From NCBI RefSeq assembly GCF_900128485.1, contig NZ_LT635855.1, positions 29,930 to 93,929 of the forward strand: a stretch of DNA of 64,000 nucleotides, read 5' to 3'. The position numbers and the translations under genes were made by a program. A model generated the notes under the pieces. That model ran no database searches, was not told the origin of the DNA, and saw only the letters and a program-made list of their open reading frames with translations. This document shows positions 40,279 through 51,103 of the stretch, piece after piece. The stretch's first letter is position 1. Each line of letters starts with the position of its first letter. The stretch comes from Duodenibacillus massiliensis. Its GTDB lineage: Bacteria > Pseudomonadota > Gammaproteobacteria > Burkholderiales > Burkholderiaceae_F.

Positions 40279-41082
40279 ATGGGTCAGAAAATTAATCCTA
40301 CCGGCTTCCGCCTTCCCGTTACGCGCAACTGGACGTCGCGCTGGTACGCGGTCGGCCGTGAATTTTCCCGTACGCTCGGCGAAGACCTCCGTGTCCGCGC
40401 CTTCCTTGAGAAGAAGCTCAAGGCTGCGAGCGTTTCCCGTATCCTGATCGAGCGTCCCGCCAACAACGCCCGCATCACGATTTTCTCTGCTCGTCCCGGT
40501 GTTGTGATCGGCAAGCAGGGTGCTGACATCGAACAGCTCAAGGCTGAAGTTCAGAAGATGGTCGGTGTGCCCGTGCACATCAACATCGAAGAAGTCCGCC
40601 GTCCTGAGCTCGATGCACAGTTGATCGCCGACGGCATCACCCAGCAGCTTGAAAAGCGCGTGATGTTCCGCCGCGCCATGAAGCGCTCGATGCAGAACGC
40701 CATGCGTCTCGGTGCCAAGGGCATCAAGATCATGAGCGCCGGCCGCTTAAACGGCGCCGAAATCGCCCGTACCGAATGGTACCGCGAAGGGCGCGTTCCG
40801 CTCCAGACGCTGCGTGCCAACATTGACTACGGTTTTTCCGAAGCCAATACCACGTACGGCGTGATCGGCGTGAAGGTGTGGGTCTACAAGGGTGACAACC
40901 TCGGCCGTGATGAGGCTGTTGAAGCGGCTCCGGCTCCTGCCGACCGTGAAGACCGCCGTCGTCGTCCGAGCCGCCGTCCCCGTAAGGCCGAAGGCGCTGA
41001 AGGCGAGGGCAAACCCGCCGCCCGCCGCAGCCGCAAGGCCGCTGCTCCTGCAGTTGCCGAAGCTAACAAAGACGGAGAATAA
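40279..41082 (+). CDS. rpsC: 30S ribosomal protein S3
   Basis: 267 residues. The KH domain contains [11 protein letters not shown]. The C-terminus carries a roughly 35-residue extension that alternates Arg/Lys-rich and Ala/Glu/Pro stretches, as in Burkholderiales S3 proteins, and makes it longer than the 233-residue E. coli form. rplP follows after three bases. Confidence 0.98.
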   Translation: MGQKINPTGFRLPVTRNWTSRWYAVGREFSRTLGEDLRVRAFLEKKLKAASVSRILIERPANNARITIFSARPGVVIGKQGADIEQLKAEVQKMVGVPVHINIEEVRRPELDAQLIADGITQQLEKRVMFRRAMKRSMQNAMRLGAKGIKIMSAGRLNGAEIARTEWYREGRVPLQTLRANIDYGFSEANTTYGVIGVKVWVYKGDNLGRDEAVEAAPAPADREDRRRRPSRRPRKAEGAEGEGKPAARRSRKAAAPAVAEANKDGE

Positions 41083-41085
41083 TCG

Positions 41086-41502
41086 ATGCTGCAACCGAAT
41101 CGTACCAAGTACCGTAAGGACCAGAAGGGTCGCAACTACGGTCTGGCTCAGCGCGGCGCGAACGTTTCGTTCGGTGACTTTGGTCTCAAGGTTATCGAAC
41201 GCGGTCGCCTGACGGCCCGTCAGATCGAAGCTGCACGTCGTGCTCTGACGCGCCACATCAAGCGCGGCGGCCGTGTGTGGATCCGTGTGTTTCCGGACAA
41301 GCCCATTTCGAGCAAACCCGCCGAAGTCCGTATGGGTAACGGTAAGGGTAACCCTGAATACTGGGTTGCGCTGGTCCAGCCGGGCCGCGTGCTCTATGAA
41401 ATGGACGGCGTTGACGAGAACCTTGCCCGCGAGGCCTTTGCCCTTGCTGCCGCAAAGCTTCCTCTGAAGACGAAGTTCGTTGTCCGCCAGATCGGCATGT
41501 AA
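41086..41502 (+). CDS. rplP: 50S ribosomal protein L16
   Basis: 138 residues, [11 protein letters not shown]. It helps position tRNA in the A and P sites. The conserved [14 protein letters not shown] motif is present. Confidence 0.98.
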   Translation: MLQPNRTKYRKDQKGRNYGLAQRGANVSFGDFGLKVIERGRLTARQIEAARRALTRHIKRGGRVWIRVFPDKPISSKPAEVRMGNGKGNPEYWVALVQPGRVLYEMDGVDENLAREAFALAAAKLPLKTKFVVRQIGM

Positions 41503-41512
41503 GGAGACGGAC

Positions 41513-41707
41513 ATGAAGGCAAAAGAACTGCGCGCCATGGATGAGGCTGCGCTTAACAAGGAACTGAATGACCTGCTGCACGCACACTTCAAGCTGCGTG
41601 TTCAGAAGGCCACTCAGCAGCTCCAGAACACGAACCAGCTGCGCACGACGCGCCGTGACATTGCGCGCGTTCGCACGGTTCTCGCTCAGAAGGCGGCCGC
41701 GAAATGA
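41513..41707 (+). CDS. rpmC: 50S ribosomal protein L29
   Basis: 64 residues, [10 protein letters not shown], a two-helix protein near the tunnel exit. AAGGAGACGG lies upstream of 41513, and a longer in-frame start overlaps rplP. Its stop overlaps rpsQ by four bases. Confidence 0.97.
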   Translation: MKAKELRAMDEAALNKELNDLLHAHFKLRVQKATQQLQNTNQLRTTRRDIARVRTVLAQKAAAK

Positions 41708-41982
41708 CGGAAAATAACGTTGAAACCAAGGCGCTCACCCGTACTCTCGTCGGTACGGTCACGAGCGACAAGATGGATAAGACTGTGACGGTCCTCGTGG
41801 AACGCCGCGTCAAGCATCCTCTCTACGGCAAGTACATCGTGCAGAACAAGAAGTACCATGCGCACGACGAAAGCAACACCTGCGGTATCGGTGACAAGGT
41901 GGAAATCGCTGAGTCCCGTCCGATCTCCAAGACCAAGTCCTGGAAGGTCACCCGCGTGATCGAAAAGGCCGTCGTCATCTAA
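41704..41982 (+). CDS. rpsQ: 30S ribosomal protein S17
   Basis: 92 residues. The family core is [16 protein letters not shown] and H-P-L-Y-G-K-Y. It is the last gene of the S10 operon; a promoter follows 24 bases later. Confidence 0.97.
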   Translation: MTENNVETKALTRTLVGTVTSDKMDKTVTVLVERRVKHPLYGKYIVQNKKYHAHDESNTCGIGDKVEIAESRPISKTKSWKVTRVIEKAVVI

Positions 41983-42006
41983 GCCGACTGCGTTTTCAAA
42001 AACTGC

Positions 42007-42036
42007 TTGCAAGTAAGCCGGATTTTCGGCTATACT
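42007..42036 (+). promoter_or_regulatory. Sigma70 promoter of the spc operon
   Basis: TTGCAA, 18-base spacer, TATACT, followed by a leader of about 190 bases before rplN. Confidence 0.7.
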
Positions 42037-42045
42037 TGCGGGCCT

Positions 42046-42082
42046 GCGAAAAAGCCGACCGCAAGGTCGGCCTTTTCGTCGC
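42046..42082 (+). other. Strong hairpin in the spc leader
   Basis: GCGAAAA-GCCGACC pairs with GGTCGGC-TTTTCG-CGC around a GCAA tetraloop, just after the promoter. The CCTTTTC tail makes an attenuator possible. Confidence 0.6.
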
Positions 42083-42231
42083 ATTTTCCGGATCATCCGG
42101 ACCAGTGTTTCTGCCCGCCAGACTGCAGTGACGGCGGTGTTTCTCGGAAGCAGGGGTACGGTGTGGTCTTTCTCCCGTACGGGACCAATACTATCCGTGA
42201 CTTCACGGAATAAGTTGGAAATTACGTAGCC

Positions 42232-42600
42232 ATGATTCAGATGCAAAGCAGACTGGACGTCGCCGATAACACCGGTGCGCGTTCAGTAATGTGTTTTAAG
42301 GTGTTGGGCGGCTCCAAGCGCCGCTATGCAAACATCGGTGACGTCATCAAGGTGACGGTAAAAGAAGCTGCCCCGCGCGGTCGCGTCAAGAAGGGTGAGG
42401 TCTACAACGCTGTTGTGGTCCGCACCGCTAAAGGCGTGCGTCGTGCCGACGGCTCTCTCGTCCGTTTTGACGGCAACGCCGTTGTTTTGCTCAACTCGAA
42501 GCTCGAGCCTGTGGGCACCCGTATCTTCGGACCGGTCACGCGCGAACTGCGTACCGAGAAGTTCATGAAGATCGTGTCTCTCGCTCCCGAAGTGATTTAA
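42232..42600 (+). CDS. rplN: 50S ribosomal protein L14
   Basis: 122 residues, [17 protein letters not shown]. The ends are highly conserved. It is the first gene of the spc operon; rplX follows after 13 bases. Confidence 0.98.
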   Translation: MIQMQSRLDVADNTGARSVMCFKVLGGSKRRYANIGDVIKVTVKEAAPRGRVKKGEVYNAVVVRTAKGVRRADGSLVRFDGNAVVLLNSKLEPVGTRIFGPVTRELRTEKFMKIVSLAPEVI

Positions 42601-42613
42601 GGAGGCCGACAAG

Positions 42614-42934
42614 ATGCAACGCATCCGTAAAGGTGACGAAGTCATCGTCATCGCCGGCAAGGACAAGGGTAAGAAGGGCGTCGTCCTTTCCCGCGTCGAT
42701 GAAAACCATGTGACCGTTGAAGGCGTCAACGTTGCCAAGAAGCACGTTCGTCCCAATCCGATGACCGGCGTTGAAGGCGGCATCGTTGATAAGGTTTTGC
42801 CGATTGACCACTCCAATGTGATGCTCGTCAATCCCGCAACCGGTAAGGGCGACCGCGTCGGCTTTAAGGTTGTCGACGGCAAGAAGGTCCGCGTGTTCAA
42901 AAGCAACGGCGCCCAGGTCGGCGCCAAGGCGTAA
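42614..42934 (+). CDS. rplX: 50S ribosomal protein L24
   Basis: 106 residues with the KOW motif [17 protein letters not shown]. An early 23S rRNA assembly initiator. GGAGG precedes the ATG. Confidence 0.98.
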   Translation: MQRIRKGDEVIVIAGKDKGKKGVVLSRVDENHVTVEGVNVAKKHVRPNPMTGVEGGIVDKVLPIDHSNVMLVNPATGKGDRVGFKVVDGKKVRVFKSNGAQVGAKA

Positions 42935-42946
42935 GGAGTCCGGACG

Positions 42947-43486
42947 ATGAGTCGTTTTCACACTCTCTACAACGACGTTGTTGTTCCCGAACTCACCAAG
43001 AAGTTCGGCTACAAGACGATCATGCAGGTTCCCCGCATCACCAAGATCACCCTCAACATGGGTGTCGGTGAAGCCGTGAACGATAAGAAGATGGTCGACA
43101 ACGCTGTTGCCGATATGACCAAGATCGCCGGCCAGAAGCCTGCCGTCACCCGTACCCGTAAGGCCATCGCGAACTTCAAGATCCGCGAAGACATGCCCAT
43201 CGGCTGCAAGGTGACCCTGCGCGGCGAACGTATGTATGACTTCCTTGACCGCCTGGTGACCATTGCCTTCCCGCGCGTCCGCGACTTCCGCGGTGTGTCG
43301 GGCCGTGCCTTTGACGGCCGCGGCAACTACAACATCGGCCTCAAAGAACAGATCATTTTCCCGGAAATCGAATACGACAAGATTGATGCAATCCGTGGTA
43401 TGAACATTTCCATTACGACGACGGCCAAGACCGATGAAGAAGCCAAGGCGCTTCTCGCGGGCTTCCACTTCCCGTTCCGCAATTAA
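42947..43486 (+). CDS. rplE: 50S ribosomal protein L5
   Basis: 179 residues. It binds 5S rRNA and contacts P-site tRNA. Family stretches are [10 protein letters not shown] and [17 protein letters not shown]. Confidence 0.98.
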   Translation: MSRFHTLYNDVVVPELTKKFGYKTIMQVPRITKITLNMGVGEAVNDKKMVDNAVADMTKIAGQKPAVTRTRKAIANFKIREDMPIGCKVTLRGERMYDFLDRLVTIAFPRVRDFRGVSGRAFDGRGNYNIGLKEQIIFPEIEYDKIDAIRGMNISITTTAKTDEEAKALLAGFHFPFRN

Positions 43487-43506
43487 GCCCAGAAGGTGCT
43501 AGGAAA

Positions 43507-43812
43507 ATGGCAAAGTTATCTTTGATCAACCGCGAACTCAAGCGTGAAGCCACTGTGGCTAAGTTTGCGGCTAAGCGCGCCGAACTGAAGGCGATTATTA
43601 ACGACGCTGCCCGCCCGATGGAAGAACGTCTGGCTGCGCGCGCCAAGCTCCAGACGCTTCCGCGTGATGCGAGCCCCGTGCGCCTGCGCAACCGCTGCGG
43701 CCTCACCGGCCGTCCGCGCGGTACGTTCCGTAAATTCGGTCTGGCCCGCGGCATGATCCGTGATGCGGCCATGCGCGGTGACATTCCCGGCCTTGTTAAG
43801 GCCAGCTGGTAA
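43507..43812 (+). CDS. rpsN: 30S ribosomal protein S14 (zinc-free type)
   Basis: 101 residues, the long form without the CxxC-x(n)-CxxC zinc site. The core motif is [16 protein letters not shown] and the C-terminus ends K-A-S-W. A lone Cys remains, so no zinc is expected. Confidence 0.97.
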   Translation: MAKLSLINRELKREATVAKFAAKRAELKAIINDAARPMEERLAARAKLQTLPRDASPVRLRNRCGLTGRPRGTFRKFGLARGMIRDAAMRGDIPGLVKASW

Positions 43813-43829
43813 AGCGAGGAGATTACTAA

Positions 43830-44225
43830 ATGAGTATGAGTGATCCGATCGCCGATATGCTGACCCGTATCCGCAACGGGCAGATCGTCGACAAGACTGA
43901 AGTTGTGATGCCGAGCTCCAAGCTCAAGGTGGCCATTGCCACGGTGCTTAAGGACGAAGGCTACATCGACGGTTTCTCCGTTGTGAGCAACGAAGGCAAG
44001 TCTGAACTGCATATCGGCTTGAAGTACTATGACGGCCGTCCCGTGATCGAACGCATTGAACGTGTGTCTCGTCCCGGACTTCGTATCTACAAGAACCACG
44101 GTTCCATCCCGCAGGTGATGAACGGCCTGGGCATCGCGATCGTTTCCACCCCCAAGGGTGTGATGACCGACCGCAAGGCCCGCTCCGAAGGCATCGGCGG
44201 CGAAGTTCTGTGCTACGTCGCTTAA
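43830..44225 (+). CDS. rpsH: 30S ribosomal protein S8
   Basis: 131 residues, [16 protein letters not shown]. In E. coli it represses the spc operon at the rplE start. S-T-P-K-G-V-M-T-D is conserved near the C-terminus. Confidence 0.98.
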   Translation: MSMSDPIADMLTRIRNGQIVDKTEVVMPSSKLKVAIATVLKDEGYIDGFSVVSNEGKSELHIGLKYYDGRPVIERIERVSRPGLRIYKNHGSIPQVMNGLGIAIVSTPKGVMTDRKARSEGIGGEVLCYVA

Positions 44226-44241
44226 TCGAGGGGAGAACAAT

Positions 44242-44775
44242 ATGAGTCGTATTGGTAAGCTTCCCGTTCACCTGGGTAAGGGCGTCGACTGCAAGATCGT
44301 CGACGGCAACATCATCGTCAAGGGCCCCAAGGGCGAAGTGACGATGCACGTTCTTCCCATGGTTGGCGTCGACATCAAGGACGGTGTTGTGCACTTCACG
44401 CAGTTGAATGAAACCCGTGAATCCAACGCCAACATGGGCACGATGCGTGCCCTCGTCAACGACATGAACAAGGGCGTTACCGTGGGCTTTGAAAAGAAGC
44501 TCACGCTCGTGGGCGTGGGCTATCGTGCCCAGGCTCAGGGTGACAAGCTCAATCTTCAGATTGGCTTCTCGCACCCCGTTGTGCACCAGATGCCCGCCGG
44601 CGTCAAGGTTGCAACGCCGAGCCAGACCGAGATCATCATCTCGGGCGCCGACAAGCAGAAGGTCGGTCAGACCGCTGCCGTCGTCCGCAGCTATCGTGCC
44701 CCGGAACCCTATAAGGGCAAGGGCATCCGTTATGCCGACGAACATGTCGTCATCAAGGAAACCAAGAAGAAGTAA
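44242..44775 (+). CDS. rplF: 50S ribosomal protein L6
   Basis: 177 residues, M-S-R-I-G-K-L-P-V. The C-terminal [13 protein letters not shown] lies near the sarcin-ricin loop. GGGGAG precedes the ATG. Confidence 0.98.
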   Translation: MSRIGKLPVHLGKGVDCKIVDGNIIVKGPKGEVTMHVLPMVGVDIKDGVVHFTQLNETRESNANMGTMRALVNDMNKGVTVGFEKKLTLVGVGYRAQAQGDKLNLQIGFSHPVVHQMPAGVKVATPSQTEIIISGADKQKVGQTAAVVRSYRAPEPYKGKGIRYADEHVVIKETKKK

Positions 44776-44792
44776 AGCGGGGACGTGAGACT

Positions 44793-45161
44793 ATGATCAA
44801 CAAGAAGGAAAACCGTCTGCGCCGCGCCGGTGCCACGCGCGCCCGCATCAAGCTGCAGAAGGTCAATCGTTTGACGGTGCACCGCACCAACCTGCACATT
44901 TACGCCACCATCATCGCTCCCGAGGGCGACCGCGTGCTCGTTTCTGCTTCCACGCTCGAAGCCGAAGTCCGCGCCAAGCTCGCTGCTGATGGCAAGACGG
45001 GCGGCAACATCGCTGCTGCGAAGATTGTCGGCGCCCGTCTGGCAGAGAAGGCAAAGGCCGCCGGTATCGAATCCTGCGCTTTTGACCGTTCCGGTTATCG
45101 TTACCACGGCCGCGTTGCCGCGCTGGCCGAGGCCGCGCGCGAAGCCGGCCTCAAGTTCTAA
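44793..45161 (+). CDS. rplR: 50S ribosomal protein L18
   Basis: 122 residues. It binds 5S rRNA together with L5. The C-terminal [20 protein letters not shown] is typical. Confidence 0.98.
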   Translation: MINKKENRLRRAGATRARIKLQKVNRLTVHRTNLHIYATIIAPEGDRVLVSASTLEAEVRAKLAADGKTGGNIAAAKIVGARLAEKAKAAGIESCAFDRSGYRYHGRVAALAEAAREAGLKF

Positions 45162-45176
45162 TAGGAATCGAGGCTT

Positions 45177-45695
45177 ATGGCTAAGGTTGATAAGAAGAAC
45201 GCCGCCGAAGAAATTGATGACGGCATTCGCGAGAAGATGATTGCGGTTAACCGCGTCACCAAGGTTGTCAAGGGCGGCCGCATTATGGCGTTTGCTGCTC
45301 TGACCGTGGCCGGCGACGGCGACGGTTCCATCGGCATGGGTACGGGCAAGAGCCGTGAAGTTCCGGCTTCCGTTTCCAAGGCCATGGAACGCGCCCGCAA
45401 GTCCATGATCAAGGTTCCGTTGAAGAACGGCACGATCTATCACGCTGTTGAAGGCCGTCACGGCGCCAGCCGCGTGATCCTCATGCCCGCCGTTGAAGGT
45501 ACCGGTGTCATCGCCGGCGGCCCGATGCGCGCCATGATGGACGCCGTCGGCATCCGTAACGTGCTTGCTAAGGCTTACGGTTCCACGAATCCCTACAACA
45601 TCGTCCGCGCGACAATCAACGCTCTTGAAAACCTGCGTTCTCCGGCTGATATCGCCGCCAAACGCGGTAAGACCGTTGAAGAGCTGACGGCCTAA
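45177..45695 (+). CDS. rpsE: 30S ribosomal protein S5
   Basis: 172 residues. The dsRBD-like N-domain contains [12 protein letters not shown], the spectinomycin loop region, with no obvious deletion. [10 protein letters not shown] and [12 protein letters not shown] are conserved. Confidence 0.98.
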   Translation: MAKVDKKNAAEEIDDGIREKMIAVNRVTKVVKGGRIMAFAALTVAGDGDGSIGMGTGKSREVPASVSKAMERARKSMIKVPLKNGTIYHAVEGRHGASRVILMPAVEGTGVIAGGPMRAMMDAVGIRNVLAKAYGSTNPYNIVRATINALENLRSPADIAAKRGKTVEELTA

Positions 45696-45715
45696 TGTGC
45701 TGAGGACTGAGCAAA

Positions 45716-45898
45716 ATGGCAGACAAAAAGACAGTCAAAGTCACGCTCGTGAAAAGCCCGATCGGCACCAATGAAAAGCAGCGCGCTACGCTGCTCGGAC
45801 TTGGTCTGAAGAAGCTTCACCAGACGCGTGAACTCGAAGACACGCCCGCCGTGCGCGGTATGATCACCAAGGTCGCCTTCTTAGTGCGTGCCGAATGA
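45716..45898 (+). CDS. rpmD: 50S ribosomal protein L30
   Basis: 60 residues: [20 protein letters not shown]. Present in betaproteobacteria but lost in some other lineages. Confidence 0.97.
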   Translation: MADKKTVKVTLVKSPIGTNEKQRATLLGLGLKKLHQTRELEDTPAVRGMITKVAFLVRAE

Positions 45899-45915
45899 TC
45901 GAAGGAATTACAGAC

Positions 45916-46350
45916 ATGCGTTTGAATACTCTGAAGCCCGCTGAGGGCAGCAAGAGCGCCGCGCACCGTGTCGGTCGCGGCGTGGGTTCGGGCTGGGGCA
46001 AGACCGCCGGCCGCGGCCACAAGGGTCAGAAGTCCCGTGCCGGTGGTTTCCACAAGGTCGGGTTCGAGGGCGGCCAGATGCCTCTGCATCGTCGTCTTCC
46101 GAAGCGCGGCTTCACTTCGCTTACCCACAAGTTCGTTGAAGTGATCCGTCTGTCGGATCTCGAAAAGCTTCCCGTTGATGAAATCGATCTGGCCGCTCTG
46201 CGCCAGGCCGGTCTCGCCGATGGTCTGACTCAGGACGCCCGCGTGATCGCCGCCGGCAAGCTCACCCGCAAGGTGACTGTCCGCGGTCTTAAGGTCACCA
46301 AGGGTGCTAAGGCAGCTATCGAAGCGGCGGGTGGTTCGGTCGCTGAATAA
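45916..46350 (+). CDS. rplO: 50S ribosomal protein L15
   Basis: 144 residues, [12 protein letters not shown], with the Gly-rich [19 protein letters not shown] prefer the ATG at 45916 (GAAGGA 9 bases upstream) over an in-frame ATG at 45895 that overlaps the rpmD stop, because the family starts at M-R-L-N. Confidence 0.97.
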   Translation: MRLNTLKPAEGSKSAAHRVGRGVGSGWGKTAGRGHKGQKSRAGGFHKVGFEGGQMPLHRRLPKRGFTSLTHKFVEVIRLSDLEKLPVDEIDLAALRQAGLADGLTQDARVIAAGKLTRKVTVRGLKVTKGAKAAIEAAGGSVAE

Positions 46351-46407
46351 CTTCAGCTTCCCCTGAACCGACTTTTTCCGACTTTAATAACGCTTTAGGA
46401 CATCGAC

Positions 46408-47733
46408 GTGGCGAATAGCCCCAGCAACAAACCGACAGGGCTGGCAAAGTACGGCGACCTCAAAAACCGCCTGATCTTTCTGCTGCTGGCTCTGATTGTG
46501 TACCGAATCGGTGCTCACGTGCCGGTTCCGGGTATTGATCCCGACATGCTGCGTCAGCTCTTTGATGAGCAGAAGGGCGGCATTCTCGGGCTGTTCAACA
46601 TGTTCTCCGGGGGCGCACTCTCGCGCTTCTCGGTGTTCGCTCTCGGCATCATGCCCTACATCTCTGCAGCGATTATCATGCAGATGCTGTCGTACGTGCT
46701 GCCGAGTCTTGAAGCGTTGCGTAAAGAAGGCGAATCCGGCCGCCGCAAGATTACCCAGTACACGCGCTACGGCACGCTGCTGCTCGGGTTCTTCCAGGCG
46801 GTCGGTATTGCAGTTGCTCTGGAAAGCCAGGCCGGGCTTGTTCTCGCGCCGGGCTTCATGTTCCGCTTCACCTGTGCCGTGAGCCTGGTGACCGGAACGA
46901 TGTTTCTGATGTGGCTCGGTGAGCAGATCACCGAGCGCGGTCTCGGCAACGGTATTTCCATCATTATCTTCGCCGGTATTGTGGCCGGGCTGCCGAGTGC
47001 GGCAAGCGGACTGTTCCAGCTTGTGAGCACTGGTGCCATTTCGCCCCTTGCCGCGATTTTCGTGATCGCCGTTGTTGTGCTCGTCACGGCTTTCGTGGTG
47101 TTCATCGAACGCGGTCAGCGCCGCATCACCGTGAACTATGCACGGCGTCAGATCGGTAACAAGATTTACGGCGGACAGGCTTCCTATCTGCCGCTGAAGA
47201 TCAATATGTCGGGTGTGATTCCCCCGATCTTTGCGTCTTCGCTGATTTTGTTCCCGGCAACGCTGGCGGGCTGGTTCACGAGCGGTGATTCCACGCGCTG
47301 GATCCGTGACCTTGCAGCAGCATTAAGCCCCGGGCAGCCGCTTTACACGCTTCTTTATGCTGCGCTCATCATTTTCTTTGCCTTTTTCTACACGGCTCTT
47401 GTTTTCAATCCGAAGGAAACGGCTGAGAATCTGAAGAAAAGCGGTGCATTTGTGCCCGGTATCCGTCCGGGTGAGCAGACGGCGCGTTACATCGATAAGG
47501 TGCTCGTGCGTCTGACGTTGGGCGGTGCCGCGTATCTGACATTTGTGTGCCTTGTGCCTGAATTCCTGAATCTGCGTTTCAACGTGCCTTTCTACTTCGG
47601 CGGCACCTCGCTGCTGATTGTGGTCGTTGTGACGATGGACTTCATGAGTCAGGTTCAGGCCTACATGATGTCGCACCAGTATGAGAATTTGCTCAAGAAG
47701 ACCAACTTCAAGGGCTTTGGTGGCCGCGCCTAA
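46408..47733 (+). CDS. secY: Preprotein translocase subunit SecY
   Basis: 441 residues with ten transmembrane segments, the channel of the Sec translocon. Helix 1 follows the canonical N-terminus [13 protein letters not shown]. The plug region reads [14 protein letters not shown], and the cytoplasmic loops contain [14 protein letters not shown] and [12 protein letters not shown]. The start is GTG at 46408 after AGGACATC. Confidence 0.98.
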   Translation: MANSPSNKPTGLAKYGDLKNRLIFLLLALIVYRIGAHVPVPGIDPDMLRQLFDEQKGGILGLFNMFSGGALSRFSVFALGIMPYISAAIIMQMLSYVLPSLEALRKEGESGRRKITQYTRYGTLLLGFFQAVGIAVALESQAGLVLAPGFMFRFTCAVSLVTGTMFLMWLGEQITERGLGNGISIIIFAGIVAGLPSAASGLFQLVSTGAISPLAAIFVIAVVVLVTAFVVFIERGQRRITVNYARRQIGNKIYGGQASYLPLKINMSGVIPPIFASSLILFPATLAGWFTSGDSTRWIRDLAAALSPGQPLYTLLYAALIIFFAFFYTALVFNPKETAENLKKSGAFVPGIRPGEQTARYIDKVLVRLTLGGAAYLTFVCLVPEFLNLRFNVPFYFGGTSLLIVVVVTMDFMSQVQAYMMSHQYENLLKKTNFKGFGGRA

Positions 47734-48072
47734 CTCAGGTTAACGGTCCGCCGTAATTAAACACAGGGTCCCGGGCCGCATGCCGGAGACCGCTTCAGGA
47801 AAAACACTGAAAGCGGAAGAGGCGGCGGCCCCGAAAGACCGGCAGAAAAAACGAGGCATCCGCACGCAAAATTTTGCGCTGAGGATTGTTTCAGGTCCCA
47901 CAGGTTGTGGAAGGCGTTGCGGGCACTACGCGCAGCGGCATCCGGTAAACCTCTGCGGGACTTGTTTTTTCAGGAAAATAAGGTAAAATCTCGCCCTTTC
48001 CGCCAGTCGGACACTGACTAATGCTCCCGAGGGCCGCCCAACCAGAACGGCACGAGGGAGTCGGAGATGAAA
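47734..48072 (+). promoter_or_regulatory. secY-rpmJ spacer with promoter; no infA
   Basis: 339 bp without a recognisable gene. The usual betaproteobacterial occupant, infA, is not here in any frame. A promoter-like TTGTTT, 16 bases, TAAAAT lies at 47962-47989, which would separate the alpha operon from spc. Confidence 0.6.
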
Positions 48073-48186
48073 ATGAAGGTTAACGCTTCGGTCAAAAGAA
48101 TGTGCCGCAAGTGCAAGATCATCAAGCGCAAAGGTGTTGTGCGTGTGATCTGCGAAGACCCGCGTCACAAGCAGCGTCAAGGCTAA
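48073..48186 (+). CDS. rpmJ: 50S ribosomal protein L36
   Basis: 37 residues, [14 protein letters not shown], with the zinc ligands C11, C14, C27 and H32 intact (zinc-binding form). The ATG at 48067 would add two residues. I prefer 48073 because GGAG is 6 bases upstream and relatives begin M-K-V. Confidence 0.95.
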   Translation: MKVNASVKRMCRKCKIIKRKGVVRVICEDPRHKQRQG

Positions 48187-48199
48187 TTGAGGTAAAAAA

Positions 48200-48565
48200 A
48201 TGGCTCGTATCGCCGGTATTAACATTCCGCCGAATCAGCACGCCGTTATCGGTCTGACTGCCATCTACGGCATCGGCCGTTCGCGTGCTCAGGATATTTT
48301 GGATTCCTGCGGCATCGAATATTCCAAGAAAGTGAAGGATCTGAGCGACGCGGAACTGGAAAAGATCCGTGACGCCGTCGGCAAGTTCACCGTTGAAGGT
48401 GACCTGCGCCGTGAAATCCAGCTTTCCATCAAGCGTCTGATCGACCTGGGTACCTACCGCGGCTTCCGTCACCGCCGCGGCCTGCCCGTGCGCGGTCAGC
48501 GTACCCGCACCAATGCCCGTACCCGCAAGGGCCCGCGCAAGGTTGGCGTCACGCTTAAGAAATAA
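48200..48565 (+). CDS. rpsM: 30S ribosomal protein S13
   Basis: 121 residues, [11 protein letters not shown]. The C-terminal tail [14 protein letters not shown] reaches the P-site tRNA. It starts 13 bases after rpmJ. Confidence 0.98.
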   Translation: MARIAGINIPPNQHAVIGLTAIYGIGRSRAQDILDSCGIEYSKKVKDLSDAELEKIRDAVGKFTVEGDLRREIQLSIKRLIDLGTYRGFRHRRGLPVRGQRTRTNARTRKGPRKVGVTLKK

Positions 48566-48581
48566 TCACTGAAGGATAGTT

Positions 48582-48980
48582 ATGGCTCCCAAGACTCAGC
48601 AGGCCGTTCGTGCCCGCAAGAAGGTGAAGAAGGTCGTGACCGAAGGCATCGCCCACGTGCATGCATCCTTCAACAACACGATCATCACGATCACGGACCG
48701 TCAGGGCAACGCCGTTGCCGCTTCCTCGGCCGGTGCTCAGGGCTTCAAGGGCTCCCGTAAGTCCACGCCCTTTGCCGCTCAGGTTGCCGCCGAACACGCC
48801 GGCAAGAAGGCCCAGGAATACGGTCTGAAGAACATTGAAGTGCGCATCGAAGGTCCCGGCCCCGGCCGTGAATCGAGCGTGCGCGCTCTGAACGCTCTCG
48901 GCATCCGCGTCACGAGCATCCAGGACGTCACCCCCGTTCCTCACAACGGTGTGCGTCCCAGCAAGCGTCGCCGCGTCTAA
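48582..48980 (+). CDS. rpsK: 30S ribosomal protein S11
   Basis: 132 residues. [15 protein letters not shown] is conserved, and the C-terminus [12 protein letters not shown] is invariant-like. It binds the 30S platform. Confidence 0.98.
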   Translation: MAPKTQQAVRARKKVKKVVTEGIAHVHASFNNTIITITDRQGNAVAASSAGAQGFKGSRKSTPFAAQVAAEHAGKKAQEYGLKNIEVRIEGPGPGRESSVRALNALGIRVTSIQDVTPVPHNGVRPSKRRRV

Positions 48981-49005
48981 CCGACAGTTAATTCACAAAT
49001 TTTCG

Positions 49006-49066
49006 TATCCTGCGTTCGCGCTTTCCTCGTCGAACGCGAACTGAATGCGGTCAACGCCGCAGGATA
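49006..49066 (+). promoter_or_regulatory. Long stem-loop leader before rpsD
   Basis: A perfect 9-bp outer stem TATCCTGCG/CGCAGGATA encloses GTTCGCG/CGCGAAC. It ends 19 bases before the rpsD start, close to its ribosome-binding site. It could be an S4-responsive translational element, but none is established at this position in proteobacteria. Confidence 0.5.
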
Positions 49067-49085
49067 GAAGAGGTAACATAAAAAA

Positions 49086-49712
49086 ATGGCACGATATCTC
49101 GGTCCCAAGTTGAAGCTCTCGCGCCGCGAGGGTTCCGACCTCAATCTGAAGAGCGCACGCCGTTCCTTTGACTCCAAGGTCAAGGATGCAGAAGTCAAGC
49201 CCGGCCAGCACGGCAAGATTTCCGGTCAGCGTCTCTCCGACTACGGCACGCAGCTGCGTGAAAAGCAGAAGGTGAAGCGCACCTACGGCGTTCTCGAACG
49301 TCAGTTCCGCCGTTACTACGCTGAAGCCAACCGCCGCACCGGCAACACCGGTGAAGTGCTGCTCACGCTTCTGGAATGCCGCCTTGACAACGTCGTCTAC
49401 CGCATGGGTTTCGGCAGCACGCGTGCTGAAGCACGCCAGCTCGTGAGCCACTGCGCGATCCTCGTGAACGGCAAGAAGGTGAATATTCCCTCTTACGCCG
49501 TCAAACCGGGCGACGTCATCTCCGTGCGCGAAGGCGCCAAGAAGCAGACGCGCATCATCGAAGCCCTGGAACTCGCCGGTCAGAACGGCTTCCCGTCCTG
49601 GGTGAGCGTTGATGCCGCCAAGATGGAAGGCACGTTCAAGGCCACGCCCGCACGCGACGAAATTGCTCACGACATCAACGAAGCGTTGGTCGTCGAACTT
49701 TACTCGCGTTAA
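49086..49712 (+). CDS. rpsD: 30S ribosomal protein S4
   Basis: 208 residues, [14 protein letters not shown], zinc-free type. The S4 RNA-binding domain reads [21 protein letters not shown] primary 16S rRNA binder and, in E. coli, the alpha-operon repressor. Confidence 0.98.
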   Translation: MARYLGPKLKLSRREGSDLNLKSARRSFDSKVKDAEVKPGQHGKISGQRLSDYGTQLREKQKVKRTYGVLERQFRRYYAEANRRTGNTGEVLLTLLECRLDNVVYRMGFGSTRAEARQLVSHCAILVNGKKVNIPSYAVKPGDVISVREGAKKQTRIIEALELAGQNGFPSWVSVDAAKMEGTFKATPARDEIAHDINEALVVELYSR

Positions 49713-49940
49713 TCTGGTTGATGTACCGGCTCTCGGGCAGTCAGCGTGTAGTGCGCGCTGCAGTGTTTCTGAGAGCCGCGCAGGTGTCCGGCCTGCGGAA
49801 AAAACACACAGTACGTCCGGCCCTTTCCGGGGTGCCGGACGTTCTCAATTTCATTTCCCCGGATTTTTCTGTACAGTTTTCGGCTGTAGTCAGCCTTATC
49901 GGTGTAACGAGCCGAGGGTATTGAATAGGAAAAACATCAC

Positions 49941-50936
49941 ATGGCAAACACCACGCTCCTGAAGCCGACGACGATTGAAGCCGTTGTCGACGAGAAGAAC
50001 CCCAACCTTGCCGTCATCACACTTGAGCCGTTTGAACGCGGCTACGGCCACACGCTCGGCAACGCCCTGCGCCGCATCCTTCTTGCCTCCATGGTGGGCT
50101 ACGCTCCCACGGAGGCGAGCATCGTCGGCGTCGTGCACGAGTACTCCCAGATCGACGGCGTCATTGAAGACGTTGTGGATATTCTTCTCAACCTCAAAGG
50201 CGTTATCTTCAAGCTCGAAGGCGGCCGTCAGGATGTGAATCTGCGTCTGCAGAAGTCCGGCACCGGCGTTGTCACCGCGGCTGACTTTGAACTTCCGCAC
50301 GACGTCACGGTTTTGAATCCCGACCACGTCATCGCCAACCTCTCCGGCGGCAAACTCGACATGCAGGTTCACGTGGAAGCCGGCCGCGGCTATCAGCCCG
50401 GCGACATGCGTGCTTTCCGCGACGACTACAGCAAGCACACCCTGGGCCGCATCGTGATGGATGCGAGCTTCTCGCCCGTGCGCCGTGTGGCGTACGCCGT
50501 GTCGGCAGCGCGCGTTGCGCAGCGCACCGACCTCGATAAGCTCGAGATGACGATTGAAACAAACGGCGTGATCTCTCCGGAAGACGCTCTCAAAGAAGCC
50601 GTCTACATCCTGCAGGATCAGCTTTCTGTCTTCGGCTCCATCCGCACGGATGCCGAACCCGTGAAGGGCATCGAAGAAGACAAGACGCCGCCTCTGGATC
50701 CGATCCTCATGCGTCCTGTGGACGATCTGGAACTCACGGTGCGTTCCGCCAACTGCCTCAAGGCCGAAAATATTTACTACATCGGCGATCTGATCCAGCG
50801 CACGGAAAACGAACTGCTGAAGACCCCGAACCTCGGCCGCAAGTCCCTGAACGAAATCAAGGAAGTGCTCGCCGCTCACGGTCTTACGCTCGGCATGCGC
50901 CTGGAAAACTGGCCGCCCGTCAATCTCGAGCACTAA
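49941..50936 (+). CDS. rpoA: RNA polymerase alpha subunit
   Basis: 331 residues. The N-terminal dimerisation domain has [16 protein letters not shown]. The C-terminal domain (about 245-325) with [13 protein letters not shown] binds UP elements and activators. The 228-bp spacer from rpsD is gene-free. Confidence 0.98.
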   Translation: MANTTLLKPTTIEAVVDEKNPNLAVITLEPFERGYGHTLGNALRRILLASMVGYAPTEASIVGVVHEYSQIDGVIEDVVDILLNLKGVIFKLEGGRQDVNLRLQKSGTGVVTAADFELPHDVTVLNPDHVIANLSGGKLDMQVHVEAGRGYQPGDMRAFRDDYSKHTLGRIVMDASFSPVRRVAYAVSAARVAQRTDLDKLEMTIETNGVISPEDALKEAVYILQDQLSVFGSIRTDAEPVKGIEEDKTPPLDPILMRPVDDLELTVRSANCLKAENIYYIGDLIQRTENELLKTPNLGRKSLNEIKEVLAAHGLTLGMRLENWPPVNLEH

Positions 50937-50950
50937 TTTTTAACGGAAAT

Positions 50951-50996
50951 GTCCCCGAAGTCCGCACTTTCGGTGTAGACTTCGGGACTTTCATTT
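50951..50996 (+). terminator. Hairpin between rpoA and rplQ
   Basis: GTCCCCGAAGTC pairs with GACTTCGGGAC (one bulge), followed by TTTCATTTTT. It probably acts as a partial terminator that lowers rplQ expression. Confidence 0.6.
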
Positions 50997-51103
50997 TTAA
51001 CCCAACCCGCCCGCTGCGGGCAATTTATGTCCGCAGATAGAAGAGCCGGGGGCCCGGTTCAATTCTGAACTCTGAGGCCGAAGACTTTTTAAGGATAAAC
51101 ATC

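Noticed and set aside
47780..47986. 68-residue frame in the secY-rpmJ spacer, considered as infA
   Set aside because: No IF-1 S1-like motif (such as H-I-S-G-K-M-R-K), overlaps the promoter, and is Arg/Cys-rich without a ribosome-binding site.
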